Source: Neobacillus drentensis
GTDB taxonomy: Bacteria; Bacillota; Bacilli; Bacillales; Cytobacillaceae
Assembly (NCBI RefSeq): GCF_021560175.1
Contig: NZ_CP091110.1
Span: 454,001-518,000 of the forward strand
DNA length: 64,000 nucleotides
Direction of reading: 5' to 3'
The notes under the pieces are model-generated. The model worked only from the letters and a program-made list of their open reading frames with translations. It had not been told where the DNA came from and did no database searches. A program made the translations under genes and the position numbers. Shown in pieces: positions 13,950 through 24,054 of this stretch (positions are counted from its first letter, which is position 1; the number at the start of each line of letters is the position of its first letter).

Positions 13950-14563
13950 GGACAAACTATCCGATTATGTTACAACTGGGTGGAAAAAAAGTAGTGATAA
14001 TTGGCGGCGGCAAGGTGGCCGAGCGAAAGGTTCACGGCTTGCTTGATACAGGAGCCCGAATCATCGTGATTAGTCCAGAGGCAACACTGGAACTCCAAGA
14101 CCTCTTTGTTGAGGGAAGGATTGATTGGAAGAAAAAACTCTTTTCAGCGGAAGACCTTCAGGGTGCAGCACTCATTTTTGCGGCAACGGATGATAGAGAC
14201 ATCAATCGATCCGTAAAATCCTTAGCAGGAAAACACCAGCTGGTGACGATTGCCGATGATCCGGATCTTTCCGATTTTCATCTGCCGGCGCATATGCAGC
14301 GAGGCCGCTTAAGTATTGCTGTATCGACCGGCGGGGCAAGCCCCACCCTTGCCAAGAAGGTACGAGAGGTGTTAGAACAGCAATTTGATGAACGATATGA
14401 AGAATACCTTGAATTTCTTTATACCACAAGGCAATGGATTCTCAAGGAAGTGGACAATCCTGCTTTAAAAAGAAAATTACTGAGCACAATGGTAAGCGAG
14501 GAATTCTTAAATAGTCAAAATCGCACCGAAGACTTCCGGCGTTTATATCAGGAATTAACGTAA
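13946..14563 (+). CDS. Precorrin-2 dehydrogenase (siroheme synthase, SirC/YlnF type)
   Basis: 205 residues. NAD-dependent oxidation of precorrin-2 to sirohydrochlorin, the step after CobA. Seen: the N-terminal Rossmann motif VVIIGGGKVAERKV, FAATDDRDIN and the siroheme-synthase middle segment STGGASPTLAKKVR. It overlaps cobA by 4 bp and is the last gene before a terminator. No separate SirB ferrochelatase is present in the operon, so iron insertion is done by this protein or by a gene elsewhere. Confidence 0.88.
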   Translation: MRTNYPIMLQLGGKKVVIIGGGKVAERKVHGLLDTGARIIVISPEATLELQDLFVEGRIDWKKKLFSAEDLQGAALIFAATDDRDINRSVKSLAGKHQLVTIADDPDLSDFHLPAHMQRGRLSIAVSTGGASPTLAKKVREVLEQQFDERYEEYLEFLYTTRQWILKEVDNPALKRKLLSTMVSEEFLNSQNRTEDFRRLYQELT

Positions 14564-14566
14564 AAG

Positions 14567-14597
14567 CGAGTACCTTTTTTAGGGTGCTCGTTTTTTT
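14567..14597 (+). terminator. Terminator of the nirBD-siroheme operon
   Basis: CGAGTACC / GGGTGCTCG stem (one G-U pair) followed by seven T. Confidence 0.85.
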
Positions 14598-14666
14598 ATA
14601 TCCAAAAACCTATAAAAAGATTTCAATATGGACAGGGGAGTTTATCCATTTTTAAAAAATTTCAAA

Positions 14667-14703
14667 AAAAGTGGTTCACTTTTCCATTTTGCTGTTATAT
14701 AAT
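14667..14703 (+). promoter_or_regulatory. aceB promoter with an overlapping palindrome
   Basis: TTCACT (14675-14680), 17-bp spacer and TATAAT (14698-14703) form a SigA-type promoter. A perfect palindrome, AAAAGTG-GTT-CACTTTT (14667-14683), covers the -35 box and could be a repressor site. The regulator is not identifiable here. Confidence 0.65.
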
Positions 14704-14751
14704 ACAAAACGAAGGTAATTTCTGTATTATAACAAAGAGGTGAGGGAGTAC

Positions 14752-16344
14752 ATGTCGACGCAAACTACAGGTATTGAAGTAGTTGGGCCTTTAAAAGCCC
14801 AGTATGATGAGATTTTGACACCAGGGGCATTGAACTTAATTGAAGAGTTAGAGCGCAAATTTGGTCAGCGCAGACTGGAACTGTTACAGTACAGGGTTAA
14901 ACGCCAAGAGGAACTGAATAACGGTAAGCTTCCCGATTTTCTTCCTGAAACAAAGCATATCAGGAAAGGTGATTGGACAGTAGCGCCGCTGCCAAAGGAT
15001 CTCCACGATCGCCGGGTAGAAATTACCGGGCCTACCGATCGAAAAATGGTCATCAATGCATTGAACTCTGGGGCAAAATTGTTTATGGCTGACTTTGAGG
15101 ATGCCACATCACCAACATGGGAAAGTATCATTGAAGGACAAATTAACTTAAGAGATGCAATCAACCGAACGATCTCGTTTGAAAATCCAAATGGAAAAAC
15201 CTATCAGCTCAACGAAGAAACAGCGGTTCTCATTGTTCGGCCACGCGGCCTGCATCTGGAAGAAAAACATGTAATTTTAGATGGCAAGCCTATCTCCGGA
15301 AGCTTTTTCGACTTTGGCATGTACTTCTTCCATAATGTAAACACACTGCTAGCAAACGGCTCGGGACCCTATTTTTATCTGCCAAAACTTGAGAGTCACT
15401 TAGAAGCACGGCTTTGGAATGATGTGTTTGTGTATACACAGGAGAAACTTGGGATTTCTCAAGGCACCATCAAAGCAACTGTATTAATTGAAACCATTTT
15501 AGCTGCGTTTGAAATGGATGAAATCCTGTATGAGTTAAAGGAACACTCCGCAGGTTTAAACTGCGGCCGCTGGGATTATATTTTCAGCTATATTAAAAAG
15601 CTGCGAAATCAACCGGACGTTATTTTACCGGACCGGTCACAGGTAACCATGACATCACCGTTTATGCGCTCCTATTCATTATTAACAATTCAAACTTGTC
15701 ATCGCCGCAAAGCACCAGCAATGGGTGGAATGGCTGCACAAATTCCGATAAAAAATAATCCTCAGGCCAATGAGGAAGCTTTCGCTAAGGTCCGTGCTGA
15801 TAAGGAGCGTGAGGCCCGTGATGGTCATGATGGAACATGGGTTGCTCATCCAGGATTAGTGCCGGTCGCAATGGAAGTATTCAACCGCGAAATGCCAACA
15901 CCAAACCAAATCCACACGGCTAAACAGCAGAAAATAACAATTACAGCGGCTGACCTGCTAGAGGTACCAAACGGGACAATTACAGAAGAAGGCGTTCGAA
16001 CCAACATTAATGTCGGAATTCAATATGTGGCATCCTGGTTAAATGGAAGAGGTGCCGCCCCAATCCATAATTTGATGGAGGATGCAGCAACGGCGGAAAT
16101 TTCACGAGCGCAGCTCTGGCAGTGGATCCGTCACCCAAAAGGTAGTTTAGATGACGGCAGAAAAGTGACTGCCGAAATGTATGAGCAATTAAAGCAAGAA
16201 GAGTTGGAGAAGATTAAGCTGGAGGTCGGCGCAGAAAATTTTGAGAGCGGTCGATTCACCGAAGCTGTTCAATTATTTGACCGTTTAATTTTAAATGATA
16301 AATTTATCGACTTCTTAACATTGCCAGGGTATCAGCAGTTGTAG
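14752..16344 (+). CDS. aceB: Malate synthase A
   Basis: Condenses glyoxylate with acetyl-CoA to malate, the second step of the glyoxylate shunt. 530 residues from ATG 14752, with AGAGGTGAGGGAG upstream; a GTG at 14740 lies inside that ribosome site. Seen: malate synthase A motifs [35 protein letters not shown] and GMAAQIPIK. It precedes aceA by 51 bp with no terminator between them, so both form one operon. The pathway allows growth on acetate or fatty acids; many Bacillus species lack it. Confidence 0.96.
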   Translation: MSTQTTGIEVVGPLKAQYDEILTPGALNLIEELERKFGQRRLELLQYRVKRQEELNNGKLPDFLPETKHIRKGDWTVAPLPKDLHDRRVEITGPTDRKMVINALNSGAKLFMADFEDATSPTWESIIEGQINLRDAINRTISFENPNGKTYQLNEETAVLIVRPRGLHLEEKHVILDGKPISGSFFDFGMYFFHNVNTLLANGSGPYFYLPKLESHLEARLWNDVFVYTQEKLGISQGTIKATVLIETILAAFEMDEILYELKEHSAGLNCGRWDYIFSYIKKLRNQPDVILPDRSQVTMTSPFMRSYSLLTIQTCHRRKAPAMGGMAAQIPIKNNPQANEEAFAKVRADKEREARDGHDGTWVAHPGLVPVAMEVFNREMPTPNQIHTAKQQKITITAADLLEVPNGTITEEGVRTNINVGIQYVASWLNGRGAAPIHNLMEDAATAEISRAQLWQWIRHPKGSLDDGRKVTAEMYEQLKQEELEKIKLEVGAENFESGRFTEAVQLFDRLILNDKFIDFLTLPGYQQL

Positions 16345-16395
16345 GGGATTCTTATTATTAAAATTTTTTAATAGATTAATAGGAGGAATTTTAAA

Positions 16396-17679
16396 ATGAC
16401 AGATTCAAGAGCTGCGTACTTACAAGAAAGCTGGGAAATGGATAGCCGGTGGAAAGGTATTTCTAGACCATATTCTGCAGAGGATGTTATCAAACTCCGC
16501 GGTTCGATTGATATTGAACATACTTTGGCCCGCAGGGGTGCTGAAAAGCTTTGGAAATTATTACATGAAGAAGATTACATTCATGCACTTGGGGCCTTGA
16601 CTGGTAATCAGGCTGTCCAGCAGGTAAAGGCCGGGCTAAAGGCGATCTATTTAAGCGGCTGGCAGGTTGCTGCGGATGCGAACCTTTCAGGACATATGTA
16701 TCCGGACCAAAGCTTGTACCCAGCGAACAGTGTACCGAATGTAGTAAAAAAGATTAATCAAGCCCTCCAGCGTGCAGACCAAATCCATCATTCAGAAGGG
16801 GATGATTCGATCGATTGGTTTGCACCGATTATAGCTGACGCGGAAGCTGGTTTTGGCGGACAGTTAAACTGCTTTGAACTAATGAAAGGGATGATTGAAG
16901 CTGGTGCATCAGGTGTTCACTTTGAAGATCAGTTGTCTTCCGAGAAAAAATGTGGACATTTAGGTGGTAAAGTGTTGCTGCCGACGCAAACAGCGGTACG
17001 CAACTTGATTGCGGCGCGTTTGGCTGCAGATGTAATGGGGGTACCCACTGTACTCGTTGCCCGGACGGATGCCAATGCGGCTGATTTGATTACAAGTGAT
17101 ATTGATAGGAATGATGCGCCGTTTATTACGGGGGAGCGGACACCGGAAGGCTTTTTCCGTACGAAGGCTGGAATTGATCAAGCGATTGCCCGCGGGTTAG
17201 CTTATGCTCCATATGCAGACCTCATTTGGTGTGAAACTTCTGAGCCAAATATTGAGGAAGCCAGAAAGTTTGCGGCAGCGATTCATGAACAGTTTCCTGG
17301 TAAACTATTAGCCTATAATTGTTCGCCATCGTTTAACTGGAAGAAGAAACTGGATCAGGAGACGATTGCGAAGTTCCAAGAGGAGCTTGGCAGAATGGGC
17401 TACAAGTTCCAGTTCGTCACGCTGGCCGGCTTCCATGCCTTGAATCACAGCATGTTCGAGCTTGCCCGCGGCTATAAGGAGCGCGGGATGGCTGCTTACT
17501 CCGAATTGCAGGAAGCTGAGTTTGGCAGTGAGCAATATGGCTATACGGCCACACGCCATCAGCGTGAGGTAGGTACGGGTTACTTTGATCAGGTATCTAT
17601 GGTGATTACGGGTGGAACGTCTTCGACTACGGCGTTGAAGGGGTCAACGGAAGTAGAGCAGTTTAGCAGTAATAAATAA
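16396..17679 (+). CDS. aceA: Isocitrate lyase
   Basis: Cleaves isocitrate to succinate and glyoxylate. 427 residues, close to bacterial AceA length. The catalytic signature KKCGHLGGK is intact, with the metal-site segment ADAEAGFGG and the acid loop [11 protein letters not shown]. The ATG has AGGAGG 7 bp upstream. It is transcribed with aceB and followed by a terminator and then a repeat array. Confidence 0.97.
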   Translation: MTDSRAAYLQESWEMDSRWKGISRPYSAEDVIKLRGSIDIEHTLARRGAEKLWKLLHEEDYIHALGALTGNQAVQQVKAGLKAIYLSGWQVAADANLSGHMYPDQSLYPANSVPNVVKKINQALQRADQIHHSEGDDSIDWFAPIIADAEAGFGGQLNCFELMKGMIEAGASGVHFEDQLSSEKKCGHLGGKVLLPTQTAVRNLIAARLAADVMGVPTVLVARTDANAADLITSDIDRNDAPFITGERTPEGFFRTKAGIDQAIARGLAYAPYADLIWCETSEPNIEEARKFAAAIHEQFPGKLLAYNCSPSFNWKKKLDQETIAKFQEELGRMGYKFQFVTLAGFHALNHSMFELARGYKERGMAAYSELQEAEFGSEQYGYTATRHQREVGTGYFDQVSMVITGGTSSTTALKGSTEVEQFSSNK

Positions 17680-17692
17680 TGTTGTGAGTGTG

Positions 17693-17728
17693 AATCCTGC
17701 TCTCCTTTGGGAGGGGAGGATTTTTTTG
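17693..17728 (+). terminator. Terminator of aceBA
   Basis: AATCCTGCTCTCC / GGAGGGGAGGATT imperfect stem followed by a T run. Confidence 0.85.
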
Positions 17729-17744
17729 TTGGCGGCAGCAGGGG

Positions 17745-17985
17745 TATTTACGGATAGGGGGAGTTAACTTGCGGATAAGGTGTGTCAATTTGCGGGTAGG
17801 GAGCCAACTTGCGGTTGAGGTGTGTCAACTTGCGGATAGGAGGAGATAACTGGCGGATAAGACAATCTCACTGGCGCATGAGCAGAGCTAACTGGCGGAT
17901 AAGAAGAAGTTAGTGGCGTATATGATAACTTTACTGGCGAAAGCAAAAATTACTGGCGTATAAAACAAACATACTGGCGATTCGC
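17745..17985. repeat. Degenerate tandem array with 21-bp period (core GCGGATAA)
   Basis: About twelve units with the core (T/G)GCGGATAA and an 8-11 bp variable part. Core starts lie at 17750, 17771, 17792, 17811, 17832, 17853, 17874, 17895, 17916, 17937, 17956 and 17977: steps of 21 bp except for two of 19. Early units read ACTTGCGGATAA, later ones ACTGGCGGATAA or ACTGGCGTATAA, so the sequence drifts along the array. It fills most of the gap between the aceA terminator and yueI and holds no gene. Confidence 0.8.
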
Positions 17986-18074
17986 AACCCAATGTACATA
18001 ATCATTTTGGAACTGCACATATTTTAGGGTATGATCATACATAATAATAGCCTTTTAGATGGAGATGATACACT

Positions 18075-18506
18075 TTGGAAAGGAAAACTGTTGAAGATGT
18101 CCTGCAGCAAGGCATCTATGGGCCTCTAGAAACAAAACCAGAAGAACGGCGCAAATACCTGGGAACCTTACGTGAACGAATCATTGTGGCACTAACCAAA
18201 AACCAAGTTGCAGAAACAAACATCTATCCTCAAGTGGAGCAATCAATGAAGGAGTATCCACAGGCGCAGCTATTACTAAATGGAAACATGGCCTATGAAG
18301 AGCTATCTAAATATGTAAAACTGGCAGCAAAAAATAAACTCGAACATAAGATAGTGACCAACAAAGAACATGACACAGACATCGGATTGGTATTAGCCAT
18401 GAGCACAGCAATCGACAAAAAAGAAATTTTAGTTAGCCCAAAAGTCCAGATGCCAGCACAGCTTCCACAGAAAAAAGGTCTATTCGCTAAATTATTCAAA
18501 CGGTAA
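18075..18506 (+). CDS. yueI: YueI-family protein (DUF1694)
   Basis: 143 residues, soluble, function unknown. Starts at TTG 18075, about 8 bp after a GGAGATGAT stretch. The YueI pattern is visible: TVEDVLQQGIYGPLETKPEE and the ERRKYLGTLRERI segment, ending in the basic KGLFAKLFKR. In B. subtilis yueI lies beside the nicotinamidase and PncB genes; here those are 14 kb away. It is monocistronic with a strong terminator. Confidence 0.85.
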   Translation: MERKTVEDVLQQGIYGPLETKPEERRKYLGTLRERIIVALTKNQVAETNIYPQVEQSMKEYPQAQLLLNGNMAYEELSKYVKLAAKNKLEHKIVTNKEHDTDIGLVLAMSTAIDKKEILVSPKVQMPAQLPQKKGLFAKLFKR

Positions 18507-18533
18507 CAAGCAAAGTGCATAGCGAATATGACC

Positions 18534-18565
18534 AAAAAACGGGGAGCTTCAGGCTCCCCGTTTTA
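18534..18565. terminator. Bidirectional terminator between yueI and osmC
   Basis: AACGGGGAGC-TTCA-GGCTCCCCGTT stem with A and T tracts on both sides, serving the two convergent genes. Confidence 0.93.
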
Positions 18566-19015
18566 TTCAGCAGCCACCTCTACGGCTGCTTGCAATTCCA
18601 ATTCCACATTTCCTTGAATCGCCCGGCTGATCATGCACGAACGTTCTGCTTTATGGGCAAGCCTCTCCCCTAATGCCACGTCTTTTTCAGTTGCACCCCG
18701 CTTCAAAACTAAACGTGGGCGATGAATAATTTTTTTATAAGTGAAAACGCCGCTCGTCACATCGACAATGGCTTCCGATTCCATTGTTAATAAAACCTTT
18801 TCCAGGCCAGAGCGCTCCAGCATCGCTGCAAGCGTAATAATATAACAGGTTGCTGCCGCTCCGAGCAGCATTTCGTCCGGATTTGTGCCAATGCCAGGCC
18901 CGTCCATTTCCGGAGGGATCGATATTTTTGTTTTTAAGTTACCGGCCGCAATATCGCCTACGTCATTACGCAAGCCGGGCCAGTTTGCTTTTAAGTGAAA
19001 ATGATGTTCTGTCAT
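18563..19015 (-). CDS. OsmC-family peroxiredoxin-like protein
   Basis: 150 residues from the second ATG (19015), which sits 8 bp after AGGAGG; the ATG at 19021 is only 2 bp from it. OsmC/Ohr proteins reduce organic hydroperoxides through two cysteines. Both are visible: GAAATCYII and ERSCMISRAI, with the buried helix between them. The substrate is not predictable. It faces yueI across a shared terminator. Confidence 0.88.
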   Translation of the reverse strand: MTEHHFHLKANWPGLRNDVGDIAAGNLKTKISIPPEMDGPGIGTNPDEMLLGAAATCYIITLAAMLERSGLEKVLLTMESEAIVDVTSGVFTYKKIIHRPRLVLKRGATEKDVALGERLAHKAERSCMISRAIQGNVELELQAAVEVAAE

Positions 19016-19105
19016 AATCATATCCTCCTAGTAGAATTTAATCACCACAACCTCGGACAACTATGTTATGGTATGTGGGATACTTTAAAAATGGAGCAGA
19101 AATGA

Positions 19106-19585
19106 ATGAAAATTTTTTCAAAAATAGTCCTATTTCTTATTCTGTGTTTATATATAGCTGTACTGTCAAAACTTATACTATTTAAATACATCCCGTTAGC
19201 TCAAATTATCGAGCATTTTAATTTTACATACGATGAATACCATTGGCGGGACAATAACTTCGTCCCTTTTAAAACAATTAAGTTTTATTTGTACAAAGCA
19301 GACATCAATCCAAATATTAGAATTGAGAATTTGGCAGGGAATGTCCTTGGATTTGTCCCATTTGGGTTTATCTTACCATTGCTCACAAAAGGGTTTCAAA
19401 GATTTAGAGCCGTTACCCTAGCCACCTTTTTTTTAAGTCTGGCATTTGAAGTGATTCAACTCATCTTTGAATTTGGCAGTTTTGATGTCGATGACTTAAT
19501 ATTAAATACTCTCGGCGGAATTTTGGGTTATATTCCTATTAAAATCATTTTAATTATCGCAAAACATAAGAAAAACACCAAATGA
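19106..19585 (+). CDS. VanZ-like family membrane protein
   Basis: 159 residues with four hydrophobic helices. The VanZ-family pattern is clear: NFVPFKTI, NVLGFVPFGF, FEVIQLI and FDVDDLILNTLGGILGY. VanZ proteins influence sensitivity to teicoplanin and some lipopeptides; the physiological substrate is unknown. GGAG lies 9 bp before the ATG. It converges with the lysozyme-like gene; their ends are 3 bp apart and share a hairpin. Confidence 0.88.
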   Translation: MKIFSKIVLFLILCLYIAVLSKLILFKYIPLAQIIEHFNFTYDEYHWRDNNFVPFKTIKFYLYKADINPNIRIENLAGNVLGFVPFGFILPLLTKGFQRFRAVTLATFFLSLAFEVIQLIFEFGSFDVDDLILNTLGGILGYIPIKIILIIAKHKKNTK

Positions 19586-19615
19586 ATCTTAAAAAGAGAC
19601 ATTAGGTGTTTTTTC
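19571..19615. terminator. Hairpin shared by the convergent vanZ-like and lysozyme-like genes
   Basis: AAAACACCAAAT / ATTAGGTGTTTT arms around a 17-base loop, with T on both outer sides. It overlaps both coding ends. Confidence 0.7.
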
Positions 19616-20248
19616 ACTGTTCGTCACTGGAACCGTATCAACAAGTAACTGGATGTTTTTGGATACCTTTGTACTGTAGCTGAAATCACCGTAGCAATAG
19701 GGATAGCGGAAATTAGTCTTGTCTCCGCCGCAATTATAGAGGGTAGGTTTTTGTTTTACTTGAAGGAGGGAAAATCCCTTAGCCAGTTCCTCACTATGTT
19801 TACCGCCGTGCTGTGCCACGTAGTCAATATAGCCTGCCCCCATATTGTAGGCCTGGATAATCGTTGGAAAGTCTACCTTTTGTTGCGTTCCATAAGCCAA
19901 AACGCGTTGAAAATGTTTGACCCCGACCTGAATACTTTGTTTAGGGTCAGTAATCGTATTTTTCGAAAGCCCCGCTGATTCAGAGGCTTGCATGGGATCT
20001 CCGCCAAGTCCATGGCTTTCTTGCTGCATCAGTGCAATGACTACAGGCGTATGTTCCTCAAGATGGTATTTTGCTAATTCATCTTGGATATAAGGCATAT
20101 ATTTTTTTACCGCCCCAAAGGAATCGGTTTTGACGAGCGGAGGGGAACTTTGTTTTTGAAAATAACTCTGAAACCATGCCAATCCGCAAAAAAGCAAAAA
20201 CAGCACGAGGAAGGTTTTCCATTTCTTCCGTTTTCGTCTTTTCTTCAT
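19589..20248 (-). CDS. Membrane-anchored lysozyme-like muramidase/transglycosylase
   Basis: 219 residues: a highly basic N-terminus (KKRRKRKKWK), one transmembrane helix (about 12-27), then an extracellular lysozyme-like domain. ALMQQESHG carries the catalytic glutamate; IQVGVKHFQRVL and IIQAYNMGAGYIDYV are further lysozyme-like motifs, as in the N-terminal domain of CwlT. It likely cuts peptidoglycan glycan strands at the outer membrane face. There is no conjugation module nearby, so a housekeeping role is likelier than transfer. Confidence 0.85.
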   Translation of the reverse strand: MKKRRKRKKWKTFLVLFLLFCGLAWFQSYFQKQSSPPLVKTDSFGAVKKYMPYIQDELAKYHLEEHTPVVIALMQQESHGLGGDPMQASESAGLSKNTITDPKQSIQVGVKHFQRVLAYGTQQKVDFPTIIQAYNMGAGYIDYVAQHGGKHSEELAKGFSLLQVKQKPTLYNCGGDKTNFRYPYCYGDFSYSTKVSKNIQLLVDTVPVTNSEKTPNVSF

Positions 20249-20450
20249 TCACTGACTCTCCCAAATTCTTTTCTTCTGTAAATATTATAAATGAAGGATC
20301 TACTAACTGTCAGGTTTCATATTAAAAATGCTATTTTTTTAATCTAAAACTCTTTTTGTTTGTTAATACTGAAGAAGGAATCATTGCGGTAACGCAGAAA
20401 AGTCTGGTATTATCAATTATAAAATAACATGGAGAATGGGGGTCAAAATG

Positions 20451-20744
20451 ATGTCACGAATTTCAACGGACCAAGTAAAACACGTTGCTAACTTGGCGCG
20501 ATTAGCCATTACGGAAGAAGAAGTCGAAAAATTTACAAAACAACTCGACGCGATTATTACATTTGCTGAACAGTTAAATGAATTGGATACGGAAAATGTA
20601 AAACCTACATACCATGTCCTTGATATGAAAAATGTATTGCGCGAAGACATTCCACAAAAAGGTTTGCCGCGTGAAGAGGTACTTAAAAATGCACCTGAAC
20701 ATGAAGACGGGCAAATCAGGGTACCATCGATTTTGGGAGAGTAG
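20451..20744 (+). CDS. gatC: Asp-tRNA(Asn)/Glu-tRNA(Gln) amidotransferase subunit C
   Basis: 97 residues starting at the ATG of MSRIS, matching B. subtilis GatC; ATG 20436 lies upstream of the GGGGGT ribosome site. Small subunit that holds GatA and GatB together. Conserved features seen: [10 protein letters not shown] and the C-terminal [12 protein letters not shown]. First gene of gatCAB. Confidence 0.95.
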   Translation: MSRISTDQVKHVANLARLAITEEEVEKFTKQLDAIITFAEQLNELDTENVKPTYHVLDMKNVLREDIPQKGLPREEVLKNAPEHEDGQIRVPSILGE

Positions 20745-20756
20745 GGAGTGAAAACA

Positions 20757-22214
20757 TTGAGTTTATTTGATTATAAAGTTTCAGACCTTCATGAATTAAT
20801 ACATAAGAAGGAAGTAACCGTATCAGACCTTGTAGAAGAATCATATAAACAAATCGGTAAGGTCGAGGACAAGGTCAAGGCCTTTTTAACCTTGGATGAA
20901 GAAAGAGCCCGGGCAGCTGCAAAATCACAAGATGAAAAGTTGAACGCTGGCGATTCAAGAGGATTGTTGTTCGGTATGCCGACTGGCGTCAAAGATAATA
21001 TTGTTACCCAAGGATTACGGACAACTTGTGCGAGTAAAATCCTAGAAAATTTTGACCCCATTTATGACGCTACTGTTGTAAAAAAATTGCAGCAGGCCGA
21101 AACAATCACGATTGGAAAGTTAAATATGGACGAGTTTGCAATGGGATCTTCCAATGAGAATTCCCATTACCAAAAAACACGCAATCCATGGAACCTTGAG
21201 AGAGTACCAGGTGGTTCTTCAGGCGGTTCCGCAGCTTCAGTAGCTTCAGGCGAAGTACTATTTTCCTTAGGATCTGATACCGGCGGTTCTATCCGGCAGC
21301 CGGCGTCTTTTTGTGGCGTCGTTGGTATGAAGCCAACATACGGTCGTGTTTCTCGTTTTGGTCTTGTGGCCTTTGCTTCATCACTTGACCAAATCGGACC
21401 GATAACTAGAACCGTTGAGGACAACGCGTATCTATTACAAGCCATTTCTGGTCTAGATCCGATGGATTCAACATCTGCAAATGTGGACGTTCCTAACTTT
21501 GCAGCGTCCTTAACAGGTGATATTAAGGGCCTTAAAATTGCTGTACCAAAAGAATATTTAGGCGAAGGTGTGACAGAAGCCGTTCGAAAGTCTGTGATGG
21601 ATTCTTTAAAGACCCTTGAAGGGCTTGGCGCTGTATGGGAAGAGGTTTCCCTGCCGCACTCCAAGTATGCACTGGCCGCTTACTATTTGCTTTCCTCATC
21701 AGAAGCGTCAGCCAACCTTGCTCGTTTTGATGGAGTGCGTTATGGCTATCGTACTCAAGAAGCCGAAAGTTTAATTGAATTATATAAAAAGACGCGTGCA
21801 GAAGGTTTCGGTGATGAAGTAAAACGCCGGATTATGCTTGGTACGTTTGCGCTTAGCTCCGGTTACTATGATGCGTACTATAAAAAAGCACAGCAGGTTC
21901 GGACGTTAATTAAGAAGGATTTTGAAGATGTTTTTGAAAAATATGATGTGATCGTCGGACCAACAACGCCAACACCTGCGTTTAAAATTGGCGAAAAAAT
22001 CGATGATCCGCTAACCATGTATATCAATGATATTTTAACGATTCCAGTTAACCTTGCAGGTGTACCAGGAATCTCAATTCCTTGCGGCTTTGATGCAGGT
22101 CTTCCGCTTGGATTGCAAATCATTGGCAAGCATTTTGATGAAGCAACGATTTATCGCGTTGCCCATGCGTTTGAGCAGGCAACAGACTTTCATAAACAAA
22201 AGCCGGAATTGTAG
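20757..22214 (+). CDS. gatA: Asp-tRNA(Asn)/Glu-tRNA(Gln) amidotransferase subunit A
   Basis: 485 residues. The start is TTG 20757, 8 bp after AGGGAG and matching the MSLFD start of B. subtilis; the GTG at 20748 overlaps that site. Amidase-family glutaminase subunit: Lys in GVKDNIV, cis-Ser and Ser in [10 protein letters not shown] and [12 protein letters not shown] form the catalytic triad. It releases ammonia from glutamine for GatB. It starts 12 bp after gatC. Confidence 0.97.
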   Translation: MSLFDYKVSDLHELIHKKEVTVSDLVEESYKQIGKVEDKVKAFLTLDEERARAAAKSQDEKLNAGDSRGLLFGMPTGVKDNIVTQGLRTTCASKILENFDPIYDATVVKKLQQAETITIGKLNMDEFAMGSSNENSHYQKTRNPWNLERVPGGSSGGSAASVASGEVLFSLGSDTGGSIRQPASFCGVVGMKPTYGRVSRFGLVAFASSLDQIGPITRTVEDNAYLLQAISGLDPMDSTSANVDVPNFAASLTGDIKGLKIAVPKEYLGEGVTEAVRKSVMDSLKTLEGLGAVWEEVSLPHSKYALAAYYLLSSSEASANLARFDGVRYGYRTQEAESLIELYKKTRAEGFGDEVKRRIMLGTFALSSGYYDAYYKKAQQVRTLIKKDFEDVFEKYDVIVGPTTPTPAFKIGEKIDDPLTMYINDILTIPVNLAGVPGISIPCGFDAGLPLGLQIIGKHFDEATIYRVAHAFEQATDFHKQKPEL

Positions 22215-22226
22215 GGGGTGGAAATG

Positions 22227-23654
22227 ATGGAATTTGAAACAGTCATTGGACTTGAGGTCCATGTTGAGTTAAAAACAGAATCGAAAATCTTTTCAGCGAG
22301 TCCAAACCATTTTGGTGCTGAGCCGAATACCAATACAAGTGTAATCGACCTTGGCTATCCAGGTGTACTGCCTGTCTTGAATAAAAAGGTAGTTGATTTT
22401 GGAATGAAGGCAGCAATGGCCATAAATTGTCAAGTTGCTACACATACAAAATTTGACCGGAAGAATTACTTTTATCCGGACAATCCGAAGGCGTATCAAA
22501 TCTCACAATTTGACCAGCCGATTGGCGAACATGGCTGGATTGAAATTGAAGTAAACGGATATACGAAAAAGATCGGGATAACAAGGATTCATTTAGAGGA
22601 AGATGCCGGTAAATTGAACCATGAAAAAGGATACTCTTTATGTGATTACAACCGTCAAGGGACACCGCTTGTTGAAATTGTTTCTGAGCCGGATATCCGC
22701 ACTCCTGATGAAGCCTATGCTTATCTTGAAAAATTAAAATCAATTATTCAATATACAGGCGTTTCTGATTGTAAAATGGAAGAGGGCTCACTTCGCTGCG
22801 ACGCCAATATTTCTATCCGTCCCGTCGGGCAGGAAGAGTTTGGAACGAAAACTGAGTTAAAGAACTTGAACTCATTCAATTTTGTTCGTAAGGGCCTTGA
22901 ATATGAAGAAAAACGCCAGCGCGAAGTAGTATCTTCAGGCGGGACGATTGAACAGGAAACACGCCGCTTTGATGAGGCAACCGGGACTACTATTCTAATG
23001 AGGGTAAAAGAAGGTTCTGACGACTATCGTTACTTCCCAGAGCCAGATTTACTTGACTTGTATATTGATGAAGATTGGAAGGCACGGATTCGTGCGGAAA
23101 TTCCAGAGCTTCCAGACCAACGCCAAAAACGTTATGTTGAAGAACTTGGCTTACCTGTATATGATGCCAAAGTATTGACGGTAACAAAAGAAATGGCAGA
23201 TTTCTTTGAGGCAACGGTTAACGATGGTGCAGATGCGAAGCTTGCTTCGAACTGGATCATGGGCGATGTTTCTGCTTACTTAAATGCAGAGGGTAAGGAA
23301 CTCGATCAGGTTGCCTTAACACCTGAAGGTCTAGCCAGCATGATTAAGCTGATTGAAAATGGAACGATTTCTTCTAAGATTGCGAAAACTGTTTTTAAAG
23401 AGTTAATTGAGCAGGGCGGCGATGCAGAAAAAATCGTGAAGGATAAAGGACTCGTGCAAATTTCTGATGAAGGCACACTTCTGAAGATTATTGCGGAGGT
23501 ACTTGATGCCAATCCAAAATCGGTGGAAGATTTCAAGGATGGTAAAAATAAAGCCGTTGGATTCCTTGTTGGTCAGCTGATGAAAGCTACAAAGGGACAG
23601 GCTAACCCACAATTGGTTAATAAATTGTTGCAGCAGGAATTGCAGAAACGTTAA
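22227..23654 (+). CDS. gatB: Asp-tRNA(Asn)/Glu-tRNA(Gln) amidotransferase subunit B
   Basis: 475 residues from ATG 22227 ([15 protein letters not shown]), with TAGGGGGTGG upstream. It phosphorylates and amidates Glu-tRNA(Gln) and Asp-tRNA(Asn). Seen: family signature [18 protein letters not shown], the metal-site region and a C-terminal YqeY-like tail ending [13 protein letters not shown]. Last gene of gatCAB; two hairpins follow. In B. subtilis dagK comes next, but here 7 kb of other genes intervene. Confidence 0.97.
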   Translation: MEFETVIGLEVHVELKTESKIFSASPNHFGAEPNTNTSVIDLGYPGVLPVLNKKVVDFGMKAAMAINCQVATHTKFDRKNYFYPDNPKAYQISQFDQPIGEHGWIEIEVNGYTKKIGITRIHLEEDAGKLNHEKGYSLCDYNRQGTPLVEIVSEPDIRTPDEAYAYLEKLKSIIQYTGVSDCKMEEGSLRCDANISIRPVGQEEFGTKTELKNLNSFNFVRKGLEYEEKRQREVVSSGGTIEQETRRFDEATGTTILMRVKEGSDDYRYFPEPDLLDLYIDEDWKARIRAEIPELPDQRQKRYVEELGLPVYDAKVLTVTKEMADFFEATVNDGADAKLASNWIMGDVSAYLNAEGKELDQVALTPEGLASMIKLIENGTISSKIAKTVFKELIEQGGDAEKIVKDKGLVQISDEGTLLKIIAEVLDANPKSVEDFKDGKNKAVGFLVGQLMKATKGQANPQLVNKLLQQELQKR

Positions 23655-23660
23655 AGGGAG

Positions 23661-23690
23661 GCTGGCAGATTTAATTCTGCCAGCTTTTTT
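23661..23690 (+). terminator. Terminator of gatCAB
   Basis: Perfect GCTGGCAGA / TCTGCCAGC stem followed by six T. Confidence 0.93.
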
Positions 23691-23698
23691 ACATAAGG

Positions 23699-23731
23699 GA
23701 ATGTCGAAACATGTCTCGACATTCTTTTCTC
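23699..23731. terminator. Second hairpin after gatB
   Basis: GAATGTCGA / TCGACATTC, 9-bp perfect stem, 8-base loop, then TTTTC. It could back up the first terminator. Confidence 0.55.
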
Positions 23732-23777
23732 CATTTCCCGGGAAAAAGTTGTTTGTTTTTAAGGGGTTATTGCCTTT

Positions 23778-24040
23778 TTAATCAATCGTTTGGTTAGTAA
23801 GGAATGTTGGGAGATAATGTCGATGGGTGTCATAGATACTTGTTTTCGGCAATATTTTCAGTTTGAGGGGCCCGTACTTAAACTAAAAACGCACTTGAAC
23901 CTAAGACCTCTAAGGACTCATCCTAATTTAATTAAACGTTTGTTTAGTTTCTATATTTCTACAAATTTTTCAGGATGTAATGAAAAAAATCTAAGGTTAT
24001 CAAGGTTTGTAAGGAATTTAATTAAACGTTTGATTAGTTT
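23778..24040. promoter_or_regulatory. Three copies of a TetR-type palindrome in a gene-free region
   Basis: Copies at 23778-23800, 23928-23950 and 24018-24040 share TTAAT(T/C)AA(A/T)CGTTTG(N)TTAGT, a dyad around ACGT/TCGT of the kind bound by TetR/AcrR regulators. The 430 bp from 23655 to 24085 has no convincing gene; a 99-codon frame there has no ribosome site and no family resemblance. No TetR gene is adjacent. The arrangement suggests a relic of a deleted regulator/target locus, or distant operators of a regulator encoded elsewhere. Confidence 0.6.
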
Positions 24041-24054
24041 TTATCGTTGGAATA

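Noticed and set aside
17745..17985. Possible CRISPR array
   Set aside because: Only about 10 bp of each 21-bp unit is conserved and even that drifts; real CRISPR repeats are 24-40 bp, near-identical, with 26-40 bp spacers. No cas gene is near.
19589..20248. Conjugative-element lytic enzyme (CwlT-like)
   Set aside because: Only the lysozyme-like domain is present, and no conjugation, integrase or relaxase genes lie nearby.
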